Counted from the stretch's first letter, positions 43,699-54,374 are shown. The stretch: 64,000 nucleotides of DNA from Stenogyne calaminthoides (GCA_037126765.1 JBBCBC010000012.1:11842001-11906000), one strand, 5' to 3'. Notes: generated by a model not told the origin, from the letters alone. Numbers and translations: made by a program.

Positions 43699-44679
43699 TT
43701 GGGAAGCTCTGTTTTAAAAAGCGGATCGGACCGGCTGGTCGGACTGGTCCGACCGCTACTCGGAGAGGTCACCGGACCGAACAGCAGCGTTCGACCGCTG
43801 GTATTTCAAAGCGCCAAGAAACCGGCGAAAAACGGAAAAAGCGGACCAAAACGGAAAAAGCGGACCAAAACGGAAAGCGGTTGAACCACCCGAACCGGCG
43901 GTCGACAATGTTGTTCTGACTTTTCGCCATTTTTTTCCCGCAAACTCACTCGTTTTCAGGCTATTTGACTTGAAGATGGTGGCGTCGCCCAATTTAAATT
44001 TGAGTTACAGAGTTTTGCAATCGGAAGGAGGAGTACAGGTTGGAGAGGCGATGAAGAAGACGAAGTGGAAACTAGCGGCGCTCTTATCCGTTGAACACAA
44101 TTAGGTTTCACGTATTAATTTTTCTTTCATTTAGTGGGCCATGCTACCCTAAAATTATGTTGTCAATTTTAATGGGCCATAAAATGTGGCTTAAATATAG
44201 GAATAGTTTGAAATTTGAATATATGGTTTCCACACCTAAAATGTTAATTTTTGTTTTTTTTAATAAAAAAGTAAGATATAATAATTATATATACCATATT
44301 TATTCATATAAGTATTTTATCAAAAGTATAACCGTATTCTAATTGACATTATAAATAAAAAAATTAAAAAGTATAGATAATAATATATATATATATATAG
44401 AAGAGAGCCATTGCTATTTTTGTTAAGATTTAAATTTAAATTACAGATTTAGATATATGTTTATTTAATTTTGTTGTAATTTATTTATAGAATATACTAT
44501 TATAAAAAAATATATAGATGGTTTAAATGATTTATATTTAATTATATATAACGTAATTATGACGTCATACCGGCTCAACCGCTTTAAAAACGGTCAGATC
44601 CGGTCGGACCGGTCTGACCAAAAGCGCTAAGGTTGTCCGAACCGATCACCGCTTCCGCTTTTAAAACATAGTTGGGAAG
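43699..44679. mobile_element. hAT-type non-autonomous element (with TSD TTGGGAAG)
   Basis: The body is 43707-44671, 965 bp. Ends are CTCTGTTTTAAAAAGCGG and, on the reverse strand, CTATGTTTTAAAAGCGG. The exact 8-bp TSD TTGGGAAG is at 43699-43706 and 44672-44679. The subterminal text is rich in 'ggaccgg' and 'ggtccgacc'. No transposase is present; the open frames in the GC-rich ends come from the repeated CGG motifs. Confidence 0.93.
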
Positions 44680-44689
44680 GAGGGAGTAT

Positions 44690-45290
44690 ATAGTATATAT
44701 GGAGAGTTCTAAATAGGTGATAAAATATGTATTGAATCAAATTGTGAAGTTACATATATATTCCAACTAAAAAACAATCGAACTTTCATTAAATATTAAT
44801 AAATCCACATGATTAAATCTTTGGATAAAATACATACTCCAATAAAAATAAAAATAAATTGAACTTTCTTTAAATAATAAATCCACACGATTTACTATTT
44901 AGCCTGTTTTTTTGTTTTACAAAATGGTTTTTTACAAACCAAAAATAATTAGAACTTTATTTAAATAATAAATACACATGATTGACTAATTAACCTGTTT
45001 TCCGTTTCACAAATTAACTATTTACAAATCAATTTGAAAAATATCTATTATTGGGTATAAATCATAAAAATCATGATGAATCTAAATACCAAATATTTTT
45101 TCCCATCATTATTATTTATTGATATTTATTTCAAAGATTTTTTAAATATTTTTTAATATATTTTTCAAAGATTCATTTCCACAATAATTTTTGGCAGAAA
45201 AATCTAATCTATACTATTTTAAAAAGTGGCAAGGGATGAGAAATCATTTTCGGACCCATCTACCCCTGCCACAATTTATAATATTCAATT
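44690..45290. other. No gene seen
   Basis: AT-rich, with a few repeated phrases such as 'aaataataaatccacatgat' (44.80 and 44.87 kb, also 42.69 kb). No gene. Confidence 0.5.
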
Positions 45291-45532
45291 ACATCCTTTC
45301 AGTGATTTCAGAATCGGACCGGACCGGCCAGTTCGACCGGTTGAACCGGGATCCGGACCCGAACCCGGACCCGGTCCGGAAACCCCCTAAAAACCGTTTT
45401 ATAGGTCGAACCGGTCAGAACCGCACAAAACCGGTCAAAACCGATTAAAACCGGTTTGACCGGTTCTTTCTTTAAAAAAAAATTATTATGAAATAGGATT
45501 TAGGGTTCATTTTCGCGTCGCTGGTGAGTGAA

Positions 45533-45742
45533 ATGGCGTGGATCGATCATGCCGTTGAAGAGGTGGTGACCGGCTACTGGCTTGTGGAGAGAGTTGGTGC
45601 CGTTTTTGCCGGAATATTGTCCCGTGACGTGGATGTTGTGGCGCGCAAGCTGCTCCGGGACCGGCACAAAATTGTCGGCGATTTGCTCGCAGGGGTCGGA
45701 GGTTTTGGGGAAGGGGTGGCGGCGCGCGGGCTGCACCGGTAA
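45533..45742 (+). pseudogene. Gene-like GC-rich segment inside the hAT (possible captured fragment)
   Basis: After 'taggattta gggtt' comes a frame starting MAWIDHAVEEVVTGYWLVER and open for about 70 codons, clearly richer in G+C than the rest of the element. A minus-strand frame of 138 codons overlaps it, so the coding strand is uncertain. No known domain. Host-gene capture by a hAT (Pack-type) is a possible reading. Confidence 0.35.
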
Positions 45743-45778
45743 AAAATGTGTTTTGTTTTGGAAGATAGAAGTATGTTG

Positions 45779-45796
45779 AGAGAGAGAGAGAGAGAA
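45779..45796 (+). repeat. (GA)n microsatellite
   Basis: GAGAGAGAGAGAGAGAG run within the hAT element. Confidence 0.9.
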
Positions 45797-46011
45797 GAGT
45801 GGGTGGGTTTTTCTTTTTACAGGAATAGTGGTTGAGTTTTTTGAGGGAAGAGGGAGTGAAATTAGGAAACATATGAAATGATTATAAATTGTAATTTGAA
45901 TCTTTTCAAATTTCAAGTATAAACACGTAAGAAGACCACATGTGGTGGAGCATTTGGGGTAGACATTATTAACAAGTTAAATAAAGATTTAAATTAATAT
46001 ACAGTACTATA

Positions 46012-46286
46012 TACTCCCTCCGTCCTATTTTTGATTATCCATTTACTGTAGACACGGAGATTAAGAAAAAGTAGGAGATAATATTATTAAATGGTATAAA
46101 GTGGGTAAAGTGAGTTTGGTGGAGGGAAATAATAGTATTAAATGATGTAAAGTGGGTTTCGTGGAGAGAAATAATAATATTAAATAGTATTGAATGTTGT
46201 TTTATTGCCTTATTTGGAAATGGATAAACAAAATTAGGACGGCTATTTATGGAAAGCGGATAATTAAAATCAGGACGGAGGGGGTA
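46012..46286. mobile_element. Stowaway-like MITE nested in the hAT element
   Basis: Left TACTCCCTCCGTCCTATTTT, right AATCAGGACGGAGGGGGTA; flanking TA. About 275 bp, no coding. A TA microsatellite follows directly (46.29-46.31 kb). Confidence 0.92.
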
Positions 46287-46553
46287 TTATATATATATAT
46301 ATATATATATATTTTGTATGTATATTTATTTTATTTTTTAATTAAACATAAAAATATTGAAATAAATTAGGTAGGGATCATTTCAACGGTTGAACCGCTT
46401 ACCGGTGGCCTGTCCGGTTCGGTTATGAAAACACTGCATCCTTTCTACTATTTTTATTTTATATGTTTAATAATTTTATTTTAATTCACTTTTTATTGTT
46501 TCTCATTTCAGAAATTAGATTTAGAACCTTGACTTTTATTGTTTCTCTTTTAC

Positions 46554-46860
46554 AGATCCGTCAAAAATTTGGCCAGCACAACAGCAACGATCTGTCTCCA
46601 GCACCCGTCGCCGCCGCCGTCCCCGCCACCCCACCGCCCCTGCCGCCGGCCCGCCCCTCCCACAGAATTAAGTTTCGTTACTTGAATTTGGGTAAACTGG
46701 ATTTCATTTCATTGATTAGATTTTGGGCTTTGAATTCTGATGATTTGTTTGGGATTCAGCGGATTCATTGGGGTTTAGGGCTTTGATTGTTGAATATTTT
46801 ATTTTTTGCCTTCTTCAGGACGCCCGCCGCTCCGGCTCCTCTCCGGCTCTTTAGGTAACC
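46554..46860 (+). pseudogene. Exon-like GC-rich segments of unrecognised gene
   Basis: After TTTTACAG a GC-rich stretch encodes a Pro/Ala-rich run (SPAPVAAAVPATPPPLPPAR), then comes 'gtaaactggatttcattt' as a possible first intron. A second short GC-rich piece (GRPPLRLLSGSL) lies between CTTCAG and GTAACCC at about 46.82 kb. The intron text 'gtaaactg..tttc' to 'agggctttgattgtt' recurs at 48.76-48.86 and 49.53 kb, so three related 5-prime gene ends lie here. The protein is not recognised. Confidence 0.35.
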
Positions 46861-47309
46861 CGTACTTGGAATTATGATTATGATTGTTGACGATTCGAAA
46901 CCCTATTCAAATGGTAACTTTCTTGAATTCTTTATGCTTTTTATATTGTGAATTGTGTGCAAGTTTATTGTTTTTCAAAGTTTATATTCTGAAGTTATCT
47001 AATTGTTTAGTTTTAAATAGGAAACTCAAATTTGTTATGTAGTTGGGAGTTGCTCAAAGGAAAATAAAATTGAAAATATGAGAACTTGGTTTGTATTCGC
47101 TGGTGCCTCTTTATGTCAAATGATCGCCTAGAATCCCACAGCTTTCAAACAATTAAACTTTTTTTTAAGCTTATATTCTGAAGGAAGATATCTTATTATT
47201 TTGGTTATTATTTGCTATGCCCACATGGATAACTTTCTCTTTGATTGTGCAAGAACTATTGCCCCTCAACCACAGGAATCTGAATATTTTTTCTCTTCTT
47301 CTACCTCAG

Positions 47310-47363
47310 GCTCCTGTGCTATTTAAGGGAATCGATCACTCGATAAATCCTACAAATAACTTG
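47310..47363 (+). pseudogene. OST48/DDOST (DGL1-type) exon
   Basis: Between ACCTCAG and GTATGT, in phase 0: APVLFKGIDHSINPTNNL, matching the plant 48-kDa subunit of the ER oligosaccharyltransferase (DDOST/OST48, Arabidopsis DGL1) just before its 'VLKVLSAS' segment. That subunit sits in the ER membrane and takes part in N-glycosylation. The neighbouring exons at 47463 and 48544 continue the same protein in order. Recognition is from memory of the family. Confidence 0.7.
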
Positions 47364-47462
47364 GTATGTATTTTCCATTTTAATGAGCATGGAACCTGCA
47401 TGCATGGAGTTAAGATAGCGTCGTACTGTGTCATCACTACAACAACTGCTTTTATATTTCAG

Positions 47463-47576
47463 GTGCTAAAAGTTCTCTCTGCATCACCAGCAGCATATTC
47501 AGCCAATCCAAAGTCCAAATTGTCAAATCCTCCCACTTTGACTGGTTCAGCAATGTCATTAGTTTTGGTTGTGTAG
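47463..47576 (+). pseudogene. OST48/DDOST (DGL1-type) exon with stop at its end
   Basis: After TATATTTCAG the frame reads VLKVLSASPAAYSANPKSKL, then SNPPTLTGSAMSLVLVV, then TAG, directly followed by GTATTCC. In the family a Gln (CAG) is expected here before ARNNARIL, so TAG probably arose by a C-to-T change. Exon order and phase agree with the exons either side. Confidence 0.75.
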
Positions 47577-47833
47577 GTATTCCAATTCAGTCGATATTCC
47601 ACCCAACTTGCCAAATGCTCATGAACATGGGGTGGGTTGCTTGTCTAGATGCTTAATTAACTGAATTCGATTTGACCTATTTGGCTATTTTAGATTTTTT
47701 TCTGTTTGAGAAACTTGCATCCCTCACCCTACAAGATGCTATTCTTTTGACTATTTAAGGCAGTGCATGTAATCATTCCCAATATTTTTAAAACATTATT
47801 TAACAGAAGCTAGACTTATATTGTGTGTGTGTT

Positions 47834-47862
47834 CAGTGGCGGATCCAGGATACAATCTTTTC
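47834..47862 (+). mobile_element. hAT MITE terminus fragment (CAGTGGCGGATCC)
   Basis: CAGTGGCGGATCCAGGATAC matches the reverse-strand end of the 60604-60800 MITE. Only this end is recognised. It lies in the OST48 intron. Confidence 0.5.
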
Positions 47863-48543
47863 AAGCAGCAAGTATATTGCTGTGACCATCAGAGGTTGAT
47901 TATGTATCATTTATATCACTAGCTTCTCCTCCTTGTAACTCTCATGTAACAATATTGTTACTTTAGTTCATAAATTACATTCAAGGCTAGGTTTGGCTTG
48001 AAGGAAATCATGATTTGAAGTTCAGGTTGAGCTTGAATTTAGCTAGGTTGAACAGATTGAACTAAAATAATCCCCCAAAAATATATATGTTGTTTTTTTT
48101 TTTTTTACAAAGTTGTCAAGGTGAGATTGATGTCGACCTTCAATTTTCATATTTTGTGATCTGAGAATCAAAATATCACGGTAACCAAAGTTGGTGTGGA
48201 ACAACATGTACATTATGGCAATGTTCAAACAACCTTCCTTGCCAAGAGAAAGTAGTAGGGTTTTATGTTGTATTCCCTGAGTAAAGTGAATCATAAAACT
48301 TGTTTTTTTGTAACTAAACAAGGGTATGATTGCATAAATAAACTTTAATGTGTTTTCAATAAATGTAAAACAAGGGGAACAAATTTGGTGGGAAATGGAA
48401 TAAATGGTTCATCTGTTAACTACCACAAAAATGCTAATAAACAACGAAAATTATCTGTTGGAGGTTGTAACTTTGGGATATCATTAGAAAATACCTTACC
48501 ATCTTTGATGATCTACTCAGAAGCTATGTTCTTTGGTTTTCAA

Positions 48544-48599
48544 GCAAGAAACAATGCTCGGATTCTGATATCTGGTTCACTCAGCATGTTTAGCAACAG
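48544..48599 (+). pseudogene. OST48/DDOST (DGL1-type) exon with damaged acceptor
   Basis: The frame reads ARNNARILISGSLSMFSN and ends AG before GTTAGC, in phase. The base pair before it is AA (ttttcaaGCAAGAAAC) where AG is expected, so the acceptor seems lost. With the stop in the previous exon this marks an OST48 pseudogene. Later exons (from the 'VQKAGS' segment on) are not seen downstream, so the gene is also truncated. Confidence 0.7.
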
Positions 48600-49400
48600 G
48601 TTAGCAGATGAATTTTGAACAATTTTCACTTCTTGCGTGTGTGTGGATTCTTGATTAATGCAAATTGTTGATCACATTATGGATCCTAGAACTCCATAAG
48701 GGGTTTAGCAGATTCAATTGGTTAAGCAGATTCATTGATTCATTTGATTATAGGAATTCCGTGTAAACTGAATTTCGTATTTCGGGCTTTGAATTTTGAT
48801 TATTTTTGTATGAGGTTTAGCAGATTCATTGGGAATTAGGGCTTTGATTGTTAACCTGTACTTCGTTTCATTAATTGGAATCATGACTATGATTGTTGAT
48901 TCATTAATTGGAATTGGTTTAAAATATGGAAAAATACTCACTCAAGATGCTTATGTAATTTATTTAGGCTTCTTTATTAAAGGCAGTCATGCTTGAAATA
49001 TAACAAAATAAAATCATAGTATATCGTCACCTTGACGCAATTTCTAGGTAACTTTTACTAATTATTCTCATTATTTTACTTGAGATGATACCATTCGGTA
49101 AGATGAAAGCTCAGATATGCTTGGTTTAAAAGTTGTTGCCATTTTGGGCACTTAACTTAAGCATTTGATAAAGCCAATGCTCCAGATGACATGCAAGATG
49201 CCAGCATAAAATAATATTTTCCAGAACATTTGGTGCAGTCAAATCAGTAGTTGGGTTTTGGATTTTATCGTTTGTTATGGTCAAGAACCTTTTCTTATAT
49301 ATTCTCTACTTAAATGTTTTTGCATGTTTGCATGGCATAGAGATAGCCTCTATCTTCTCATTTTTAAAGGATGTATGCTTTCAAAAACTTCGTGTTTGGT
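48600..49400. other. No gene seen; holds a repeated first-intron text
   Basis: Contains 'gtaaactgaatttcgtattt' to 'attagggctttgattgttaa' (48.76-48.86 kb), shared with 46.69-46.79 kb, but the exon preceding it is not recognisable. Confidence 0.45.
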
Positions 49401-49423
49401 GTTGTCTCAATAACGGATCTTGA

Positions 49424-49531
49424 CATGGGGAGAAGAAAAGCGGAACCCTGGGAAAGCAGGTCAGATGTGCGGGTTGTTGTCGTGGCCGTGGCCGCCGCCA
49501 GCCCTACCACCGCCTCTCCGTTTCTTCCAGG
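49424..49531 (+). pseudogene. Exon-like GC-rich segment, start MGRRKAEPWE
   Basis: ATG at about 49424 opens MGRRKAEPWESRSDVRVVVV and then an Ala/Pro/Ser-rich run, up to TTCCAG|GTAAACTG, the same intron text as at 46.69 kb. It resembles a first coding exon with an intron. No downstream exon in frame is recognised. The family is unknown. Confidence 0.35.
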
Positions 49532-50702
49532 TAAACTGAATTTCTTTTTGTTTGATATTTTCCATGAGGGGTTAAGCAGATTCATTGAAATTAAGGAATT
49601 AATTGGCTCTGATTGGTGATTTAGACATTTGAATCTTGATGATTTCCATTTGAGCAGATTCATAGGATATAGGGCTCTGAAGTGGATGTGGTTATAACAA
49701 CTCTTGGCTTTGGTCAATTTTATGGTAAGGATCCTCCAAATGATCTTGCATGGTTCTCATCTTTACAAGTAAATTTGCATTATAATCTGATTACGAATAT
49801 TACATTATTAGATCTCTAAATTTAGTATTTATGCGGTGGATAAATTGGATAGATGATAGATGAGATAATTTAGCGTTGTGATAGGAAATGATGTGAATTA
49901 AGGGCAACATTAGGAAAGGATGTGAATTAAGGGCAACATTATATGGTGTAGTGTTTATGTTCTGGTGATGTCAATATTGGATCAGTTTGTATGTAGGTCA
50001 TTTACTTCCTTCCTATAAGATAAGATTAGTGTAGTGCTATAAAACATGGTTACATTGAAATTTCTTATCCCGAAATAACAAATCAGATTTTAAATATTCA
50101 CCATGACATTGTTTCTTTTATGCCACAATCTATATTTTCGTGAGAGAAATACTATACAGGTTTCTGTAGAAGTGCTCTCATGTGTCAAGCTTATACTTCG
50201 ATTGAGAATCTGCCAGATTCGTTGAAGTTGGTATGTTAAGTGTTGTTCTCTATGTGTTTGATAATACATAACTTTCTGATTATAATGAATTCATGAATAT
50301 TATTATGGTAGTGTTGCATTTTTGGTGTTCATGAATTCTTGCTGCAATCTAAATCACCCCTATCTGAGACCTTAATGAAACATGTAACCAAGATTGACTA
50401 ATGTTGTATTTTAGAGGCCTTGAAGATATGGATATTATTTTCTCTGAACATGTTGTTTATTGGATTCATTCAAGGAAGATGAAAAATCATTTGATTTAGG
50501 CCTACTCCCTAAGTTTGTGTTTCATGTTACACGGTTTCTATCGATTCACGTCTTATTTTAGAAAAATCTCTCATGTCAATTCTTACTATTTCTCCTTTAG
50601 GATATGATTATCATATTTTTTATTATGATTGGTTTTTTTAGACTAGAACATCGAATAAATAATTTTATACAAGAATAATGGTTAAAAATTCATGTTATGC
50701 AG

Positions 50703-50757
50703 AATGCTTCAAACGTTATTGAAGAGAAGACGAAGTGGATATTCAAGAAGCTAAAAG
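50703..50757 (+). pseudogene. Single DUF538-family exon
   Basis: Between TATGCAG and GTGTGT, open: NASNVIEEKTKWIFKKLK. It resembles the 'SNTVEEKAKWIFNKLKGK' segment near the N-terminus of plant DUF538 proteins such as the At5g01610/At3g08890 type. The exon that should follow (beginning GKPLKSLP in the family) is not found in the next 1.5 kb, nor is a start exon before it. Probably an isolated gene scrap. The biochemical role of DUF538 proteins is poorly known. Confidence 0.5.
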
Positions 50758-50759
50758 GT

Positions 50760-52228
50760 GTGTTTCATTTTTGTTATTTGTGATAATTGCATGTAATTGA
50801 TAGTTTACAAATTATTTTTGCTAAAACAAGAGATAATTCATGTTAATTCCCCAGTAACAATTTAGCTCGTATGTAATGATCATATCTCCATTTTATTGAT
50901 TAAGCATGAATAGGAGCGCTCACCAAATGTTTTCTTAATGCAGAAAATGCATTTTCACTATTACGTACTCATATAAAAATAATGATAAGTACTACTGGAT
51001 TTTGTTTACAGATACTTTCCATTTTTCTTTTTTTCTAGAACTTCTTACTATTGGAATTTGTTTTCATTTATTATTTACTTATTTATTTTTCCAACTGTAG
51101 ATATTTTGGAACTTGCTATGTATGGTTGTGATATTATAGAGCGAGCAAGAATTGGAACATGAAAGATTTTTTATGGGGTCACCCCACAATCGAAATATAC
51201 TATTGTAAGAAATATTTTACTTCATTATTAAATTAGCAGAGAGCTTGAAAATTATGTTCATACCCAATAAAAAAGTGAATGTTATGTATTAGAGGGTGTT
51301 ATTATTCAATTAGCGAGGCTTAGTAGTATTTTGAATGAGTTTTATTTATGAAATTGTAGGATCACATGCTTGCACTCCGATTCAAAATTGAAATGGTCCC
51401 GTTTACACTGCTTTAACATTTCAAGTGGATATATAGGATCTATTTCTTATCTAATGCAGTGTTATTTACTTCAGTGATGATTTGAATCAATCGAAAAAAT
51501 CGGTTATAAATACATTAATTTTTCCTTGATTTTTCTAAACTTTATGCAAGATTGGGGCCTCTCCTAAACTTTTAAATTTCCTTTAAAACTTTGTCCATCT
51601 ATTCATAAAATCATCGTTTGCGTTGTAAACCTTTTTTATTTTATGAACTACCTTCCTGCAAGTTCAATAATTCCCCATACATAGTGAAAATCAAACCTCT
51701 CTCTCACTATATTAAATTTGAGAGATTGTCATGGAGATCTAAAATATTAGTCAGACCTCATAGAAAATCTTCCTGCAAGTTCGTGACTTATCTATACTTG
51801 GTGGAAATCAAACATCTCTCAAACTATATTAGTTAGACAGATTGTCAGGGATTTCTAAATATGATTAGGGATATGTAAGTTAAAAAGATAATATGAAATA
51901 ACAAAAAACAAAGACCTTAATGCTCCAATTTTACAATATTATACTCATCCAAGGAAATCACTAAAATAAAATTGTCCATGGAATATGACTATGTAGAAAA
52001 TTAGGTGGAGATAAAAAAAATAAAGCTCCCTCCAACCCATTTTAATTGTCTTTGTAGAAAAAAAAATCACACCAAAATAAAGGAATAGTGGAACAATGTT
52101 TTTGAGACCAGTTACAAAGACATTATTTTTGTCATTACGAATCTGTGACCACAGAAAGTGCGATTTTTTAAAAAACCCAAGATCAACTATTTTCATTGTA
52201 GAAATTTAAACTTTATTTGTTAAACAAC
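50760..52228. other. No gene seen
   Basis: AT-rich, low-complexity sequence. A local pair 'ttcctgcaagttc..taat/tgact' with 'ggaaatcaaac.tctct' (51.65-51.72 and 51.77-51.84 kb) is a small imperfect direct repeat of about 120 bp. No coding signal. Confidence 0.45.
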
Positions 52229-52273
52229 ATGTACGGCCCACGTGCAACGCACGTGTCAGAAAACCTAGTGGTT

Positions 52274-52790
52274 TTTAAATTTGAGTTGATTTCTGCTATT
52301 ATAGAGTCTAGTTTAGCTTTAGGACCTGTCTATTTTGACGTCTATCCTAATTTATCTCTATTTTTATCTGATAGGAATATTCTTGAATCGTTAACATTAA
52401 TGTTAAAACTCATGGTTATAATTACATACCAGGTACTGAAGTTATGTGTATCTGTTATCGTATTTATTATAAACCTTTATTTACACTAAATCCTATGTGT
52501 AAAAAATTTTAAAAAGACAATAATGAGACTATTCTTATTGAAACTAATTTTGGTAAATCAAACATTACTACCAAAAGATCCATTAAATGGGAAGAAATTA
52601 CTTTCCCAGAAAATTGGACTATCGAACAATCAGCTCCTAAAATACCTATTATTAATATTGATTTCCAACACATTACTCAAAGTAATAATGGAATTATTAG
52701 TATTGATTTTCAGAATAATCAAAGAAGACATTCAACTTCTAATTCTACCTCATAATCTAAAGGAGAGATGAAAGAATGATTAGATATAGA
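52274..52790 (+). pseudogene. Endogenous pararetrovirus (Caulimoviridae) movement-protein fragment
   Basis: The first part is open from 52217 and contains ISAIIESSLALGPVYFDVYP and then a segment matching the middle of caulimovirid movement proteins (30K-type, cell-to-cell transport). The reading shifts frame at about 52.41 kb and again near 52.51 kb, and a stop occurs near the end at about 52755. The coat, protease and RT parts are not found. It is an old, broken integrated copy without capacity for infection. The closest genus (florendovirus or petuvirus-like) is a guess from the protein pattern. Confidence 0.65.
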
Positions 52791-52859
52791 ATTTCACAAT
52801 AAAATGAAATGTTTAAAGCAAACTCAACATAAGGCAAAGTATAGGGTGAACAAATTTCA

Positions 52860-53065
52860 AGGTTAAACTGGTTTAGGAGTGTGACTTATATTACTAAGGA
52901 GTATTTGTTATATAACTGAAGAGTATGAAATTTTACTATAAAGAGTATTATTTATAAAAATAAAGGGTGTGATTTATATTACAACAGAGAGTGTAATCGT
53001 GATAACTAAAGAGTGTGACTTATATTACAAAAGGGTGTAATAACTGAAGTGTAAAAATTAACCAT
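52860..53065 (+). repeat. Short dispersed motif repeats (GAGTGTGACTTATATTAC)
   Basis: 'gagtgtgacttatattac' or close variants recur about four times, separated by 'taactgaagagt'. It looks like the subterminal region of an unidentified element. No gene. Confidence 0.5.
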
Positions 53066-53366
53066 TTCACGGTGAACAAGTTTCACAACATACCAACTCA
53101 ATAATAAATTATATTAATAATGTTTGATGTAAATTAAACAATTTACAGTATAATGTATAATACTTATAACACAAAATGCATAAAATCACATATTATAACA
53201 CTATTAGTACCTAAGTAATGACCTATGAGGCTCAAATATAAAAAAGTTAATAACATCTTTGTCCAAATAATACTAAATGTATTGCATTACTAGTAAGCTA
53301 CCTTGAAAGCATACAATATACCTGTAGCAAAGTAAATTAAGAAATAAACAGACAACATATTATAGG

Positions 53367-54325
53367 AATACTACTAGGGCTGTTCACGGAGTTTGAAGAT
53401 TATCGAACCCGAACTGAAAAAGAACCAAACCGAAAATAACCATTGACTTTTTTACTTTTTCTAAACCGAACACCGAATTTTTTTGGATATGGACATGAAT
53501 ATTACTGAATTAACCGTACCAAAATAATCACATGAAATCGCACCAAACCGTACCGGGCCGAACTGAACCGAATAACCGATTTAAATATATAATAAATTTA
53601 ATTATTAATTTAGTTTATATTTATTAAATTGTATTATAGATTATTGATATCCATGTAATTTAATATTGAATATATCATATGAATATTTTTGGTGATATAT
53701 TAGAATATTTACTTCCTTATTTGTGATTTATAATTATCGAGAATTTCATAAAATTCTCAATTTGCAATTATTCATCATTACTCTCTCGCACCAACTCATG
53801 GCTCTGTATTTGTATCTATCGTCAATTTTGAGCGACGAAATTTCACAATAAATTTTTTAATTTATATTTTATTAGTCTTGTTTTAAATACACCATTGATG
53901 GTGTCTTGAGTTATTTTATTATTTTTAATTAATTATTATTATATCATGTAATACGTTTGAGTCTGAAGGGTAAATGCATGAATATGGTTGAAGAGATATT
54001 GAATTCATGTGCATTTTGTGTAGATTGTACCAATATTCTTAAGAAAATTGTGTTTAAAAAGAAAAACGAGGGGTGATAGAAAAAAGAGAAAAAGGTTTAA
54101 AGAAACCCATTTCTTTAGTCCGATCCAATCTGTTCCGATCTGATTCCGTTATAACCGAAAATCTCTTCCGAACCGTACCAAAAAAATAAAAATCCGTGCC
54201 GTTCCGAACCGAAATTTTGGTACGGACACGGACACTTCAATTTTAAAATAACTGAACTTTGGTACGGACACGAAAAATTTTAAATATTCGTTTTGGTCCG
54301 TACCTTTAACAACCCTAAATACTAC
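53367..54325. mobile_element. hAT-type non-autonomous element (with TSD AATACTAC)
   Basis: The body is 53375-54317, 943 bp. Ends are TAGGGCTGTTCACGG and, on the reverse strand, TAGGGTTGTTAAAGG. The exact 8-bp TSD AATACTAC is at 53367-53374 and 54318-54325. Subterminal 'gaaccgaa' and 'ggtacgg' repeats. No transposase frame. Confidence 0.94.
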
Positions 54326-54374
54326 ATTACCTTATAGTTGAGTTTTTTTCATTAAAATAACTTACTCTTTTTTT

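Larger units (their letters stand above)
42956..44688. mobile_element. Stowaway-like MITE split by a solo LTR and a hAT element
   Basis: The left end TACTCCATCCGTCCCGTGAT (42956) and right end GAAGGAGGGAGTA (to 44688) belong together. Removing the solo LTR (43014-43470) and the hAT (43707-44671) with one TSD copy each leaves about 300 bp, a normal Stowaway length, with matching internal arms (attactccaacac near the left insert, gactgcaacatt on the reverse strand at the right). The order is MITE first, then both insertions. Confidence 0.8.
45292..46444. mobile_element. hAT-type non-autonomous element (with TSD CATCCTTT) carrying a GC-rich insert
   Basis: The body is 45300-46436, 1137 bp. Ends are CAGTGATTTCAGAATCGGAC and, on the reverse strand, CAGTGTTTTCATAACCGAAC. 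The exact TSD CATCCTTT is at 45292-45299 and 46437-46444. Long 'ccggaccc...ccggtt' subterminal repeats are present. A Stowaway is nested inside, and the middle holds gene-like GC-rich sequence. Confidence 0.95.

Noticed and set aside
43584..43992. Arg/Ser/Gly-rich frames on both strands at the left end of the 43.7-kb hAT
   Set aside because: They arise from repeated CGGACCGG-type subterminal motifs.
45500..45916. 138-codon minus-strand frame in the hAT element as a gene
   Set aside because: It overlaps a plus-strand open stretch, includes low-complexity GA sequence and has no recognisable domain; strand cannot be decided.
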